Source: JAJECS01 sp965262745
Lineage (GTDB): Bacteria; Chloroflexota; UBA11872
Reading direction: 5' to 3'
Assembly (NCBI GenBank): GCA_965262745.1
Contig: OZ253558.1
Coordinates: 2,790,001 to 2,854,000, forward strand
Length of the DNA: 64,000 nt
The translations under genes were made by a program, and so were the position numbers. The notes beneath the pieces were generated by a model. The model saw only the letters and a program-made list of their open reading frames with translations, had not been told where the DNA came from and searched no databases. Shown here in pieces: positions 15,410 through 23,508 of this stretch (position 1 is its first letter; each line of letters opens with the position of its first letter).

Positions 15410-16060
15410 TTAGCCTTCGCGAATCTCGATAGAGGTGATCGTGATGGTTTCCTGCGGCATGGATGTTTCGCCGCTGCGGGCCCGTCCAACAGGAACCGCC
15501 TCGATCTTGGCCAGCGTGTCTTCCCCCGCGACCATTTGCCCGAAAAGCGAATAGTCCGGCGAAAGTCGCCCCAAAGCCGTGAGGTCGTCGAAGACGATGA
15601 AAAACTGCGAACCGTTCGAGTTTGGCCGGCCCGTGTTCGCCATCGCGAGGCTCCCGCGGATATAGGGACGCTGGGGCGACTCAATGGCGAAGCTATACCC
15701 CGGCCCGCCGGTGCCCAGGCCCGTGGGGTCGCCGCTCTGCACCATGAACCCCGGGATCAGCCGATGGGCCACAACGCCGTCGTAGTAGCGGTTGCGCGCC
15801 AGGACTACGAAGTTATTAACGGCCAGCGGCGCCTCGCCCGGCAGCAGCTCAAAGGTCATCTGTCCGAGATTCGTCGTCACGACGGCCGAGTAGGAACCGT
15901 CGGCATCAATCTGCATGTCGGGATAGGCGTCGTACATCAACACACGCTCCATTGGTTCGGCTGTCGGCTCGGCCTGGCTGACTGGCGGCGCCTCGGCCTC
16001 GCCGCAGGCTGCCACCGTGAGGAGTGCAAGCGCCAGCAGACCACGAACGACGGCCGCCAC
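15410..16060 (-). CDS. cyclophilin-type peptidyl-prolyl isomerase lipoprotein
   Basis: 216 residues. A lipoprotein signal (LLALALLTVAAC, Cys near residue 19) is followed by a Glu/Pro/Ala spacer and a cyclophilin domain from about residue 58 to the end. Landmarks are NNFVVLARNRYYDG, HRLIPGFMVQSGDP, GRPNSNGSQFFIV and FGQMVAGEDTLAKIE. It would catalyse prolyl isomerisation on the outer face of the cytoplasmic membrane. It lies upstream of lspA on the same strand across a 217-base gap. Confidence 0.93.
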   Translation of the reverse strand: MAAVVRGLLALALLTVAACGEAEAPPVSQAEPTAEPMERVLMYDAYPDMQIDADGSYSAVVTTNLGQMTFELLPGEAPLAVNNFVVLARNRYYDGVVAHRLIPGFMVQSGDPTGLGTGGPGYSFAIESPQRPYIRGSLAMANTGRPNSNGSQFFIVFDDLTALGRLSPDYSLFGQMVAGEDTLAKIEAVPVGRARSGETSMPQETITITSIEIREG

Positions 16061-16372
16061 CGGTCCCCTCCGCTGGCCGAGTGCCGCGCGATCGATTCTA
16101 GCCGGTTTCGCCGAGGTAACCCGGGCACCTCACGCCATCGCGCGTGGATGGTCAACTTGGGCGGCCGAGCTTGACTCTTGCGGTAGCTTGACTGCTGCGT
16201 ACACTGTGACTCCGAAGCATTGATGGATTGATGGCGCAGCCGTGCCCTCGCGTGAGCAGTCGGGTTGTTGCCTGAACGGTGAATGAGAGACGTGGTGCAG
16301 ACGCACCAGACGCTTGATCGTAGGTGGGAGCGTCGCGTGGCTCGCGCGGCCCCAGCCGCGAAGGAGATTTGT
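16061..16372. other. divergent promoter region of cyclophilin and secreted-protein genes
   Basis: 312 bases between two divergent genes. TTGACT occurs twice (16171-16176 and 16188-16193) and TACACT at 16200-16205, but neither spacing is standard, so I do not call a promoter. AAGGAG at 16361 sets the start of the downstream gene. No gene is seen. Confidence 0.45.
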
Positions 16373-17938
16373 ATGCGGAAGTCAAGGTCGTGGCACAAGA
16401 GCCTAGTCGTCCTGGCAATCGCGGTGGCCGCCTTTGTGGCAGTGCCGGTGGCACAAGCACAACAGGTCTTCGTCCACGGCACCGTCGTGGCGCTGCAGGG
16501 CACGCCGCATCTCTGGATTGCTGACGAGCAGGGAGTCCTGCACTGGGGCGGCGATACCCGCGCCCTGGCCGATAGGCATGTCAACTGGAGCGCCCGCACC
16601 GAGGTCAGCTTGGCGGGGTTGCGCGCGCTGGAGATGGGTGATCCGTGGCTGTCGGCCGGGTTGCTCAAAGACGGCGATCCGATCTATCTGGTCAAGTGGG
16701 AGACCGAATGGCCGCAGCCGCGCCTGCTCCACATCCAGTCCATTGCCGACGTGGAGCTTTTTGGCATCAACGAGACAAACTACGGGAACTTCGTGCTGGA
16801 CGTCGCCGCCTGGGAGGCGCGCTACGGCATGTCGGCGGCTGGTCTCCAACGTGCGGAGCTGCCCGCGGCCGTGACTTCCGCGGCCGTGACTTCCGCGGCC
16901 ACGTCGGGCCCAGCGCCCGCAGCGCCGGCAGGCAGCGGCTATCAGAGCATCAACGGCTTCGGTTCCGGGGGTGGGACCCTCAACCTGCCGCAGGGCGAGG
17001 CCACCCTCAATCTTCAGTTTGGCGGCTGGGCCCAATCGCCCGTGACGGTGACCTATCAGACTGGCGGTGGCGCACCGGTCCGACTGATTGATGATCGGAT
17101 GGTGGTGTACCAAAACGAGATCACGATCAGCCTTCCGCAGGCTGGCGCCTACACGTTCTCGGTTACCACGACTCGGGACTGGCGAATCTGGATTGGCGTT
17201 CAGCCTAGCCTGGCATCCGTTCCCCTGCCGCTGGGCGGGTGCAGCGTCAACCGAGCGTGGAGGATGGTCGGCGGCGTGCACCGCGCTCGGTTCCTGTGCG
17301 ATGGAGGCCGGCTGGACGGTGCGTCCTATGACGAGGTCAACACTCAGGACGACTTTTGGGTGGTCTGGAGCGTCAACGGCAAGTATCACAGCGTGACGTC
17401 AACGGGAACCCAAGTCGTTTCCGAGCAGGCGGCGGTCGTCAGCTTCCAGAGCTTCCGTGGCTACAACGGCGGCTATGGCACCTTGGACCTGCCCATGGGC
17501 AACGTCACCGTCCTGATCGAATACGGCGACTGGCACAATTCTCCAATCACCGTCACGTATCAGGCACCCGGTGGCGCTCTGATGACACTCGTCGACAATG
17601 CAAGGGTTGGCTACAGCAGTCAGTGGGTCTTGAAGGCTCCGGTGGCAGGCAAGTACGCCTTCACGGTCGGCGCCATGCGGAGCTGGAAGCTCTCAGTTGG
17701 CGCGGCTGACATATCGCTGGAGCACCGGCTGGGAAGAATCGGGCTGCCCGTGGATGAAACGTGCAGCACGACGGATGCGTGGAAGGAGAAAGACGGCGTC
17801 TATGAATCGCGGTTCGAGTGTCCGACCTTCCGGCTTGATGGCATGTTCTACCCTGGGCTGATTACCGAAGAAGGGATATGGGTCGTCTGGAACAAGGACG
17901 GAGCCCATCTCGACGTCACCTTCCACAAGACGGGCTAG
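16373..17938 (+). CDS. secreted protein with duplicated beta domain
   Basis: 521-residue exported protein of unknown function. ATG 16373 follows AAGGAG and opens a classical signal peptide (SLVVLAIAVAAFVAVPVAQAQ, cleavage after AQA). Residues about 25-155 form an N-terminal domain, then an Ala/Thr/Ser/Pro linker with short DNA repeats. Two related modules of about 160 residues follow. Each has a [YF]QS..G line, a GxWxxSPVTVTYQ-type line (QSPVTVTYQ, NSPITVTYQ), an AGxYxFxV...W strand and a paired-Cys segment ending in WVVW (DDFWVVW, EGIWVVW). Paired cysteines suggest disulfides outside the cell. No family recognised. Confidence 0.75.
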   Translation: MRKSRSWHKSLVVLAIAVAAFVAVPVAQAQQVFVHGTVVALQGTPHLWIADEQGVLHWGGDTRALADRHVNWSARTEVSLAGLRALEMGDPWLSAGLLKDGDPIYLVKWETEWPQPRLLHIQSIADVELFGINETNYGNFVLDVAAWEARYGMSAAGLQRAELPAAVTSAAVTSAATSGPAPAAPAGSGYQSINGFGSGGGTLNLPQGEATLNLQFGGWAQSPVTVTYQTGGGAPVRLIDDRMVVYQNEITISLPQAGAYTFSVTTTRDWRIWIGVQPSLASVPLPLGGCSVNRAWRMVGGVHRARFLCDGGRLDGASYDEVNTQDDFWVVWSVNGKYHSVTSTGTQVVSEQAAVVSFQSFRGYNGGYGTLDLPMGNVTVLIEYGDWHNSPITVTYQAPGGALMTLVDNARVGYSSQWVLKAPVAGKYAFTVGAMRSWKLSVGAADISLEHRLGRIGLPVDETCSTTDAWKEKDGVYESRFECPTFRLDGMFYPGLITEEGIWVVWNKDGAHLDVTFHKTG

Positions 17939-18030
17939 CGAGCTGACAGCCGTCATCCACTGAGGGAGCGTGGGTCGGGCGCGATCCTGCTCCCGATCCC
18001 GTTGGGCCGGTGGGAGCCGCCGGCGCCCTG

Positions 18031-18057
18031 CGGCCCGTGCGTCTGTGGCACGGGCCG
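18031..18057. terminator. bidirectional hairpin between convergent genes
   Basis: CGGCCCGTGC, loop GTCTGTG, GCACGGGCCG: a perfect 10-bp GC stem located between the stop codons of the secreted-protein gene and the M20 gene. No strong T-tract follows, so termination is inferred from position. Confidence 0.5.
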
Positions 18058-18064
18058 GCGAGCA

Positions 18065-19402
18065 CTACCCGTTGTACGCCCAGCGCTCCTCGCGCATCAC
18101 GCCGCGCTGGTAGGCGAGGTACTCCTGCCGCGTCATGGATGGCTCAAACTCGTCCACGATGCGCCGTGCGGCGCTCGCGCCGTCGGCCAGCAGGTCCACC
18201 GCCATCCACGCCAACGCTTTGGCCGGCTCGATGTAGGCCATCTGCGGATCGACGATGTCCCAGTTGGTGGCGTGATTGGTCCCGGTGGCGCCGGCCATGC
18301 TGGGGTGCAACGCCGGCATGATGTGCGAAACATCGCCCATGTCCGTTGATCCGGTGCGGTGGCCAAGCCGCCTGATCCCGGCATCGCCGTGGACCTGCTG
18401 CTGATTGGCGAGGAACAACTCAGCCATCGCACCATTGTTCATCAGCGGCAGGTAGCCGGGCAGCGTCAGGATCTCGACCTCGGCGCCTAGCGCCATCGCT
18501 CCAGCTCTGAGCGCGCGGTCGACCGTGGCCGACGCCGCGTCGACAACGTCGGTGGATTTGCCCCGGACATACGTTTCAAGCCGCACGTCGGCGGGGATGA
18601 CGTTCACCAAGTCGCCGCCGCGGGTGATGATCGGGTGCACGCGCACGGCGTCCTCGTCGCGAAACGTCTCCCGCAGGGCGTTGATGCCGGCCATGCCGAG
18701 CTGGGCGGCGTAGAGCGCGTTGACGCCCCGCTCGGGCGCGGCGCCCGCGTGCGACGCCACGCCTTGGTAGCGGATTTGCTTGACCACGCAGCCGTTGTTC
18801 GACGTGTTGACGGCGGCCATCCCGTTCGCGTCCGGCTCGGCGTGGGTGTGGATCATCATGGCGAGATCGACGTCGTCGAACTCGCCGCGGGCGATCAACT
18901 CGGGCTTGCCGCCTAAGAACTCGAGCTTGCCCGCCTGTTGGAGGCCATGGCGGTACTCGACCTCGACATATTCCTCCGCCGGCACGGCCATGAGGATGAT
19001 CGTTCCACTCAGCTCGCGCTGCACGCGCGGATTGCTGAGTACCGCGGCTGCGCCCAAGAGGCCGGCGATTTGCGCGTTGTGCCCACAGGCGTGCGCGGCG
19101 TGGGTGGCCGGGTTCTCGCGCGGGTGGCCAGGTACCGTCAGGGCGTCGAGCTCGCCGATCAGCGCGAGCGTGGGGCCGGGGCGGCCGGTGTCGATGCGAG
19201 CGGAGACGCCGGTGATCGCCAGGCCGGTGCGATAGTCCAGCTCGAGTTCGGCAAATGTCTCCGCGACCAGCGCGGCAGTCTCGAACTCCTTAAACCCCAG
19301 CTCGGGACGCCCCATGATGGTTTCGCCAACCGCAATGATCTCGCTCCGCCGGTCGTCGATCGCGGCCGCCACGCGTTGTTTCAGGTCTGCGATGGTCGTC
19401 AT
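18065..19402 (-). CDS. M20-family amidohydrolase (AbgB-like)
   Basis: Zinc-dependent amidohydrolase of 445 residues, similar in layout to p-aminobenzoyl-glutamate hydrolase subunit B and other M20D enzymes. Motifs: GRPELGFKEFETA, HAACGHNAQIAGLLGAA (metal-binding HxCGHN), VPAEEYVE with the catalytic Glu pair, GVASHAGAAPERGVNAL dimerisation-domain start, and GSTDMGDVSHIMP near the C-terminus. ATG 19402 is preceded by GGAGG. It is downstream of an MFS transporter on the same strand with a 41-base gap, suggesting uptake and hydrolysis of an acylated amino acid or peptide-like substrate. Confidence 0.88.
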   Translation of the reverse strand: MTTIADLKQRVAAAIDDRRSEIIAVGETIMGRPELGFKEFETAALVAETFAELELDYRTGLAITGVSARIDTGRPGPTLALIGELDALTVPGHPRENPATHAAHACGHNAQIAGLLGAAAVLSNPRVQRELSGTIILMAVPAEEYVEVEYRHGLQQAGKLEFLGGKPELIARGEFDDVDLAMMIHTHAEPDANGMAAVNTSNNGCVVKQIRYQGVASHAGAAPERGVNALYAAQLGMAGINALRETFRDEDAVRVHPIITRGGDLVNVIPADVRLETYVRGKSTDVVDAASATVDRALRAGAMALGAEVEILTLPGYLPLMNNGAMAELFLANQQQVHGDAGIRRLGHRTGSTDMGDVSHIMPALHPSMAGATGTNHATNWDIVDPQMAYIEPAKALAWMAVDLLADGASAARRIVDEFEPSMTRQEYLAYQRGVMREERWAYNG

Positions 19403-19443
19403 GGCGCCTCCGGGTCCGTGCCCCGCTGCCGGAACGCAGCGGT

Positions 19444-20757
19444 TCAGTGTGCCAGTCCCGGGTCCTCGGCGGGCACAAAGCCGCGCGCCACGCGGGCCAT
19501 CAGCACGCTGCCCAACACGGCCAGGCCGAGCGCCGAGGCGAACGCCGCCACAGGACCACCGGCCACGAGCACGGCGGCGCCGAGCAATGGGCCGGCGATG
19601 CCCAGGACCCCAAGGATGAGCCAGAAGCTCGTGGCGAAGGCGTCTACATCTTCGGCTTTCGCCAGCGCCGCCAGCGACGTCTGCCAACCCATGTCGCCCG
19701 CCGCGAAGTTGAGACCAAGGGCCGCGTAGGCCGGCACGAGCAACCAAACGTTGCCGACGACGATGGCAAGGATGAATAGCGCGGCAACGGCCATCTTCAG
19801 AAACGTGGACATCCAGACCACGAAGGGCCCGGAGCGCCGGTCGCTCACGGTGCCCCACACGACGTACCCCGCCGCCCAGGTGGCGCCTTGGATCAGCGCC
19901 AGCACGCCGACCATGGTGAACGACGCGTCAAACGTATCGACCAGCACGATCGCGATGGTCGGCTGGATCAGCAGATCGCCGAATAGGGCGACGTTGGAGC
20001 TGGCGGTATAGCTCCGAAAGCGCCGGTTCGCCAGCGTCTGTCGGAACATGCGCCACGGGGACGGGCGGACCGGAGGCGGGCGGGGGCGCGCACGGATGCG
20101 GAACAGCGCCAGCGCTCCCAGCGCGCCTGCGATGCCGCCGCCCGCGAACACCGGGCCGTAGCCCACGGCATCCATCAGCCAGCCAGCCAATGGCGATACC
20201 AGCAGTACCACCACCGCCATGGCGGCCTGGGCCGCACCGATGAACCGCCCCCGCACGCGCCGGGGAAACGCCGCCTGCGTCACGCCGACGTAGAGGGGGA
20301 GGCCCATCATCGCGATGAGCGACCAGACGAGCAGCATCACGACGAACGGCCCCGCCGAATCGATCACGATGGCGGCCACAAACACCAGACGCGCTATCGT
20401 CCAGAGCGCCGCCACCGCCCGCGCCGGCTGGACCGCGCGCAGCAAATAGGGGCCGGCAATCGCCACGATGCCGCCGATGAATTGCACGGCGATGGTCAGC
20501 GCCACCGTGAACTCGTCGCCCCCCAGCCGGCGGGCGACCACGGCCATGTAGCTCCCGACGCTGCCGACGAAGACGCCCGCCAGCAGCCAGTGACTCAGGG
20601 TTACGCGGAAGTTCCAGCGCACATCCGGAGCCAGACCGGCGCTGAGTTCGGCGGTGCCCAGGACACGCAAAGGCACGCGCCAGACCGCGGCGGCAATCAG
20701 TCCCAAGGGCGCAAACGACGCGCGGCGAAAATTCACCACAGGCCCCGCACGAGGCAT
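19444..20757 (-). CDS. MFS transporter
   Basis: Major facilitator protein of about 437 residues with roughly 12 hydrophobic helices, in two halves split by a basic Pro-rich loop (RIRARPRPPPVRPSP). Landmarks are VALTIAVQFIGGIVAIAGPYL, PRRVRGRFIGAAQAAMAVVV and WGTVSDRRSGPFV. Start uncertain: ATG 20757 or ATG 20805, neither with a clear ribosome-binding site. It is upstream of the M20 amidohydrolase and probably in the same transcript. The substrate is unknown. Confidence 0.82.
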   Translation of the reverse strand: MPRAGPVVNFRRASFAPLGLIAAAVWRVPLRVLGTAELSAGLAPDVRWNFRVTLSHWLLAGVFVGSVGSYMAVVARRLGGDEFTVALTIAVQFIGGIVAIAGPYLLRAVQPARAVAALWTIARLVFVAAIVIDSAGPFVVMLLVWSLIAMMGLPLYVGVTQAAFPRRVRGRFIGAAQAAMAVVVLLVSPLAGWLMDAVGYGPVFAGGGIAGALGALALFRIRARPRPPPVRPSPWRMFRQTLANRRFRSYTASSNVALFGDLLIQPTIAIVLVDTFDASFTMVGVLALIQGATWAAGYVVWGTVSDRRSGPFVVWMSTFLKMAVAALFILAIVVGNVWLLVPAYAALGLNFAAGDMGWQTSLAALAKAEDVDAFATSFWLILGVLGIAGPLLGAAVLVAGGPVAAFASALGLAVLGSVLMARVARGFVPAEDPGLAH

Positions 20758-20907
20758 CACGCGACGAGGATGTGAACGACGGCATCCTACTTGCTTTCGT
20801 GCCATGCCGAGCCGGGCACGGCAGCCCGCTCGTCGATATCTGCCTGACAGGGCCGAAGCATGGGAGCGGCAGTACTCGAATCGCCCCTCGACGCTACGTG
20901 GCGCGGA

Positions 20908-21303
20908 CTAGCCGCCGACTCGCCAGTTGTACTCGTCGTGGCGATTGCCGTCGGCGAAGATGAGACGAAATCTCCAGGGATGGTCAAGCAGGACGCCGCC
21001 GATGGCGCGCACGAGGTTCTCGAAGTCCTCGCTCACGTCCGCAGGCGCGGTGTCGCCCGCATCGAAGGAGATCATTGTCGACCCGTCCGGCGCTACGCTG
21101 GGCAAGGTCACCTCAACTTCGAGCACGCCCATGCGGACCGCAAAGCGACGAATGCGCCACGACCAGAAGTGCTGCTTGATCGCCACGATGAAGGGCATGG
21201 CCGCCGTGTCATACCGTTCGGGATCCCAGGCAATGGGCGTGCCGTTGTACGCGCTGGGGCAATCGTCGACGTTCCAATGTGGTCCGGGGTCGGTGGCGGT
21301 CAT
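20908..21303 (-). CDS. hypothetical protein (131 aa)
   Basis: I do not recognise this family. 131 residues, soluble, with alternating beta-like segments (FAVRMGVLEVEVTLPS, WRFRLIFADGNRHDEYNW) and a Trp/Phe-rich middle (IKQHFWSWRIRRF). No signal, no membrane segment, no obvious catalytic motif. The GTG/ATG start region faces the divergent PHP gene. Its regular composition and placement between genes support a real gene but not a function. Confidence 0.55.
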   Translation of the reverse strand: MTATDPGPHWNVDDCPSAYNGTPIAWDPERYDTAAMPFIVAIKQHFWSWRIRRFAVRMGVLEVEVTLPSVAPDGSTMISFDAGDTAPADVSEDFENLVRAIGGVLLDHPWRFRLIFADGNRHDEYNWRVGG

Positions 21304-21350
21304 GCCGGGGTATCAGTGTGGGCCAGGCGCTTCAAGCGAATCGTACTGTA

Positions 21351-22157
21351 GTGGCAGGTAGACCTCCGGCTCCCGATCCGCGGCCCGTCTATCCACCTGA
21401 CACGCCGCCGCCCCCGCCGCAGGGATGGGGGCTGGCCGAGCTGCATGCGCACACCTCCGCCAGCGACGGCGTGCCCTCCCCGGGCGCCCTGGTGCGGATG
21501 GCTGATGAGTTTGGGCTGGACGTGCTGGCGGTGACGGACCACGACACGATGGACGGCGCCCTCCGGGCGCGCGACATCGCGGCGGCAACTCGCGCGCGGG
21601 TCGAGGTGATCGTGGGGATGGAGATCACGACTCGGCGACAGGACCATGTCGTGGGGCTGTTTCTCGAAGACCCGGTGCCCATCTTCCGCCCGCTGGTGGA
21701 GACCGTTGCTGCCATTCAGGCGCAGGGCGGGTTGGCAATCGTGGCGCACCCATTCTTGGGCGTGCCCACGTCAATCTCGGCCAAGCGGCTGTTGCGTGCG
21801 CTTGCGCACGTCCGGTTCGATGGGATCGAAGTCGAGAATCAGTATCTGCGGGAGCGCACCCGTGCCGAAGCGCGGCAGTTCCAGGAAACGCATGCCGGGC
21901 GCGTGGGCGCGGCTGTCGGCGCGACGGATGCGCACTTTGGCGATCTTGGCCGCGCGCTCACCTTGTTCCCCGGCCATACGGCGGCCGAGTTGAGGGCGGC
22001 GATCTCCAGTCGAACGACCGTGCCGGCTCGCGGCGGGCTGCAGCACCCGCGTCCAGCGCTGGCCGATCATGCGCGCAACCAATACCGCAGCTTGGTGAAG
22101 TTGCCGGTCATGCGCGCTCGCACGCTATGGCGCCAGCGCCGCGGGACGAGACCGTAG
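21351..22157 (+). CDS. PHP-domain phosphoesterase
   Basis: About 268 residues. The PHP metal site is complete: ELHAHTSASDG, VTDHDTMDGA, GMEITT, IVAHPF and GATDAHFGDLG. Free-standing PHP proteins include nucleoside 3',5'-bisphosphate phosphatases (RNase AM/YciV) and histidinol phosphatases; this length and the HTSASDG start suit the YciV-like group. The GTG at 21351 has no clear ribosome-binding site and an earlier start at 21279 is open, so the N-terminus is uncertain. Its 3' end overlaps the next MFS gene by 31 bases. Confidence 0.85.
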   Translation: MAGRPPAPDPRPVYPPDTPPPPPQGWGLAELHAHTSASDGVPSPGALVRMADEFGLDVLAVTDHDTMDGALRARDIAAATRARVEVIVGMEITTRRQDHVVGLFLEDPVPIFRPLVETVAAIQAQGGLAIVAHPFLGVPTSISAKRLLRALAHVRFDGIEVENQYLRERTRAEARQFQETHAGRVGAAVGATDAHFGDLGRALTLFPGHTAAELRAAISSRTTVPARGGLQHPRPALADHARNQYRSLVKLPVMRARTLWRQRRGTRP

Positions 22158-23428
22158 CCCCACGGTCGTCGCCAGGGCGGCTGGCAATCCACATCCAGTT
22201 TGCCCGGCGTGCTCTGGCCTCGGGCGGCGCCGTATATGTGCGGGAGATGCGCCGCTTCTCCCGCAATGCGCGCCTCTTGCTGCTGAGCACGCTGCTCGGA
22301 GCGTTCAGCGCGGGCGTGTTCCGCGTGGCCTACAACCTCTACGTCCTGGAGTTGGGCTTCACCGCCGGGGACGCCGGCCGGCTCGTGACAAGCGCCAGCC
22401 TGGCCGCCGGGCTTGCGGCGATCCCGGCCGGGCTGCTGGCGGTGCGCGTAGGAGCAAAGCCGGTGATCCTGGTCGGCGCCGTGCTCCTTGGCACCGGGAC
22501 CGCGCTGCAGGTAACGCCGTTCGGCTACGGCTACCTGGTGGCGGGCGCGGCCCTGGGAGGTCTGGGCGGCGCGCTGTGGCACGTTGTCATTGCCCCGCTG
22601 TACGCGGGCAGCGCCGACGACACCGGCCGCAACTATCTGTTCACCGTGGCGGCGATCGTGTTCCTGGGGATGAGCTTTGCCGGAAATGCGGTGGGCGGCT
22701 GGGCGCCGCGCGCGCTGGCCGGCGCCACGGGCTGGCCGGTGTGGTTGGGATTCTTCGCGGTGCTCAGCGGAGCGGCGCTCTACGGCGGGCTGGGGTTCTT
22801 TCCGCTGTTGGCCCTGCGCACTCCAGCGGCCCGGATCGATAAATCGGCGTTTGGCGCCTTGCGCGGCCAAGTCAACGCCATCGCCCGCCTGCTCATCGTG
22901 CACGTCATCATCGCCGTGGGCGCGGGCGTCACGATTCCGTTTCTCAACGTGTACTTCACGCGCCACCTGGGCTTGAGCGAAGCGCAATTTGGCCTCCTGG
23001 CCGGAGCGGGTCTCGCGGCGCAACTGGGCGCCTCGTTGTTCGGCCCGATCGCAGCCCGGCGTCTGGGCAAGGTGACGGCCATTGTGTTGGCGCAATCGGC
23101 CTCGATTCCGTTGCTGCTGGCGATGGGCCTGCTGCCGTGGCCGCTGGGAAGCTCCCTGGCATTTCTTGGCCGGGGCGCGCTCATGAACATGACCGCGCCC
23201 GTGCGCGGCGCGCTCTATATGGAACGCGTCACCGAGGCTGCGCGTCCGGCCACGAACGCCAGCTTGCTGCTGGCGTGGAATCTTGCCTGGGCCGGCGCGG
23301 CCGCGATTGGGGGCACGCTGGCGGATCACCGGGCCTTGCCGGTCGCCGTTACCGTCACTGCTGCCTGCTATGGGCTGGCCAACGGGTTGATGTGGCTGCT
23401 CTGGCGGCGTCGGCCGACCAAGGAGTGA
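22127..23428 (+). CDS. MFS transporter
   Basis: About 433 residues with 12 predicted helices. Landmarks are LLLLSTLLGAFSAGVFRVAY, GLAAIPAGLLAVRVGAKPV, GGLGGALWHVVIAPLYA, and in the second half FLNVYFTRHLGLSEAQFGLL and GRGALMNMTAPVRGALYME. No substrate can be named. The first 40 codons overlap and follow the PHP gene; a start at ATG 22247 (MRRFSRNARLLLL) just before the first helix is an equally good alternative. Convergent with ftsH. Confidence 0.85.
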   Translation: MAPAPRDETVAPRSSPGRLAIHIQFARRALASGGAVYVREMRRFSRNARLLLLSTLLGAFSAGVFRVAYNLYVLELGFTAGDAGRLVTSASLAAGLAAIPAGLLAVRVGAKPVILVGAVLLGTGTALQVTPFGYGYLVAGAALGGLGGALWHVVIAPLYAGSADDTGRNYLFTVAAIVFLGMSFAGNAVGGWAPRALAGATGWPVWLGFFAVLSGAALYGGLGFFPLLALRTPAARIDKSAFGALRGQVNAIARLLIVHVIIAVGAGVTIPFLNVYFTRHLGLSEAQFGLLAGAGLAAQLGASLFGPIAARRLGKVTAIVLAQSASIPLLLAMGLLPWPLGSSLAFLGRGALMNMTAPVRGALYMERVTEAARPATNASLLLAWNLAWAGAAAIGGTLADHRALPVAVTVTAACYGLANGLMWLLWRRRPTKE

Positions 23429-23508
23429 CGTGTCGCGCGGCCCGCGCAACCGGCCCTATAGGCCCGATGGCGGGGTGTCGCGCTCCGAGCGAACGCGGTC
23501 CCGAAGAG

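Noticed and set aside
16171..16205. TTGACT...TACACT promoter for the secreted-protein gene
   Set aside because: The two TTGACT copies give spacings of 23 and 6 bases to TACACT, both outside the working range.
19402..19858. N-terminal extension of the M20 amidohydrolase
   Set aside because: The extension overlaps the MFS gene and is Arg/Gly-rich; the ATG at 19402 has a good ribosome-binding site and gives the normal length.
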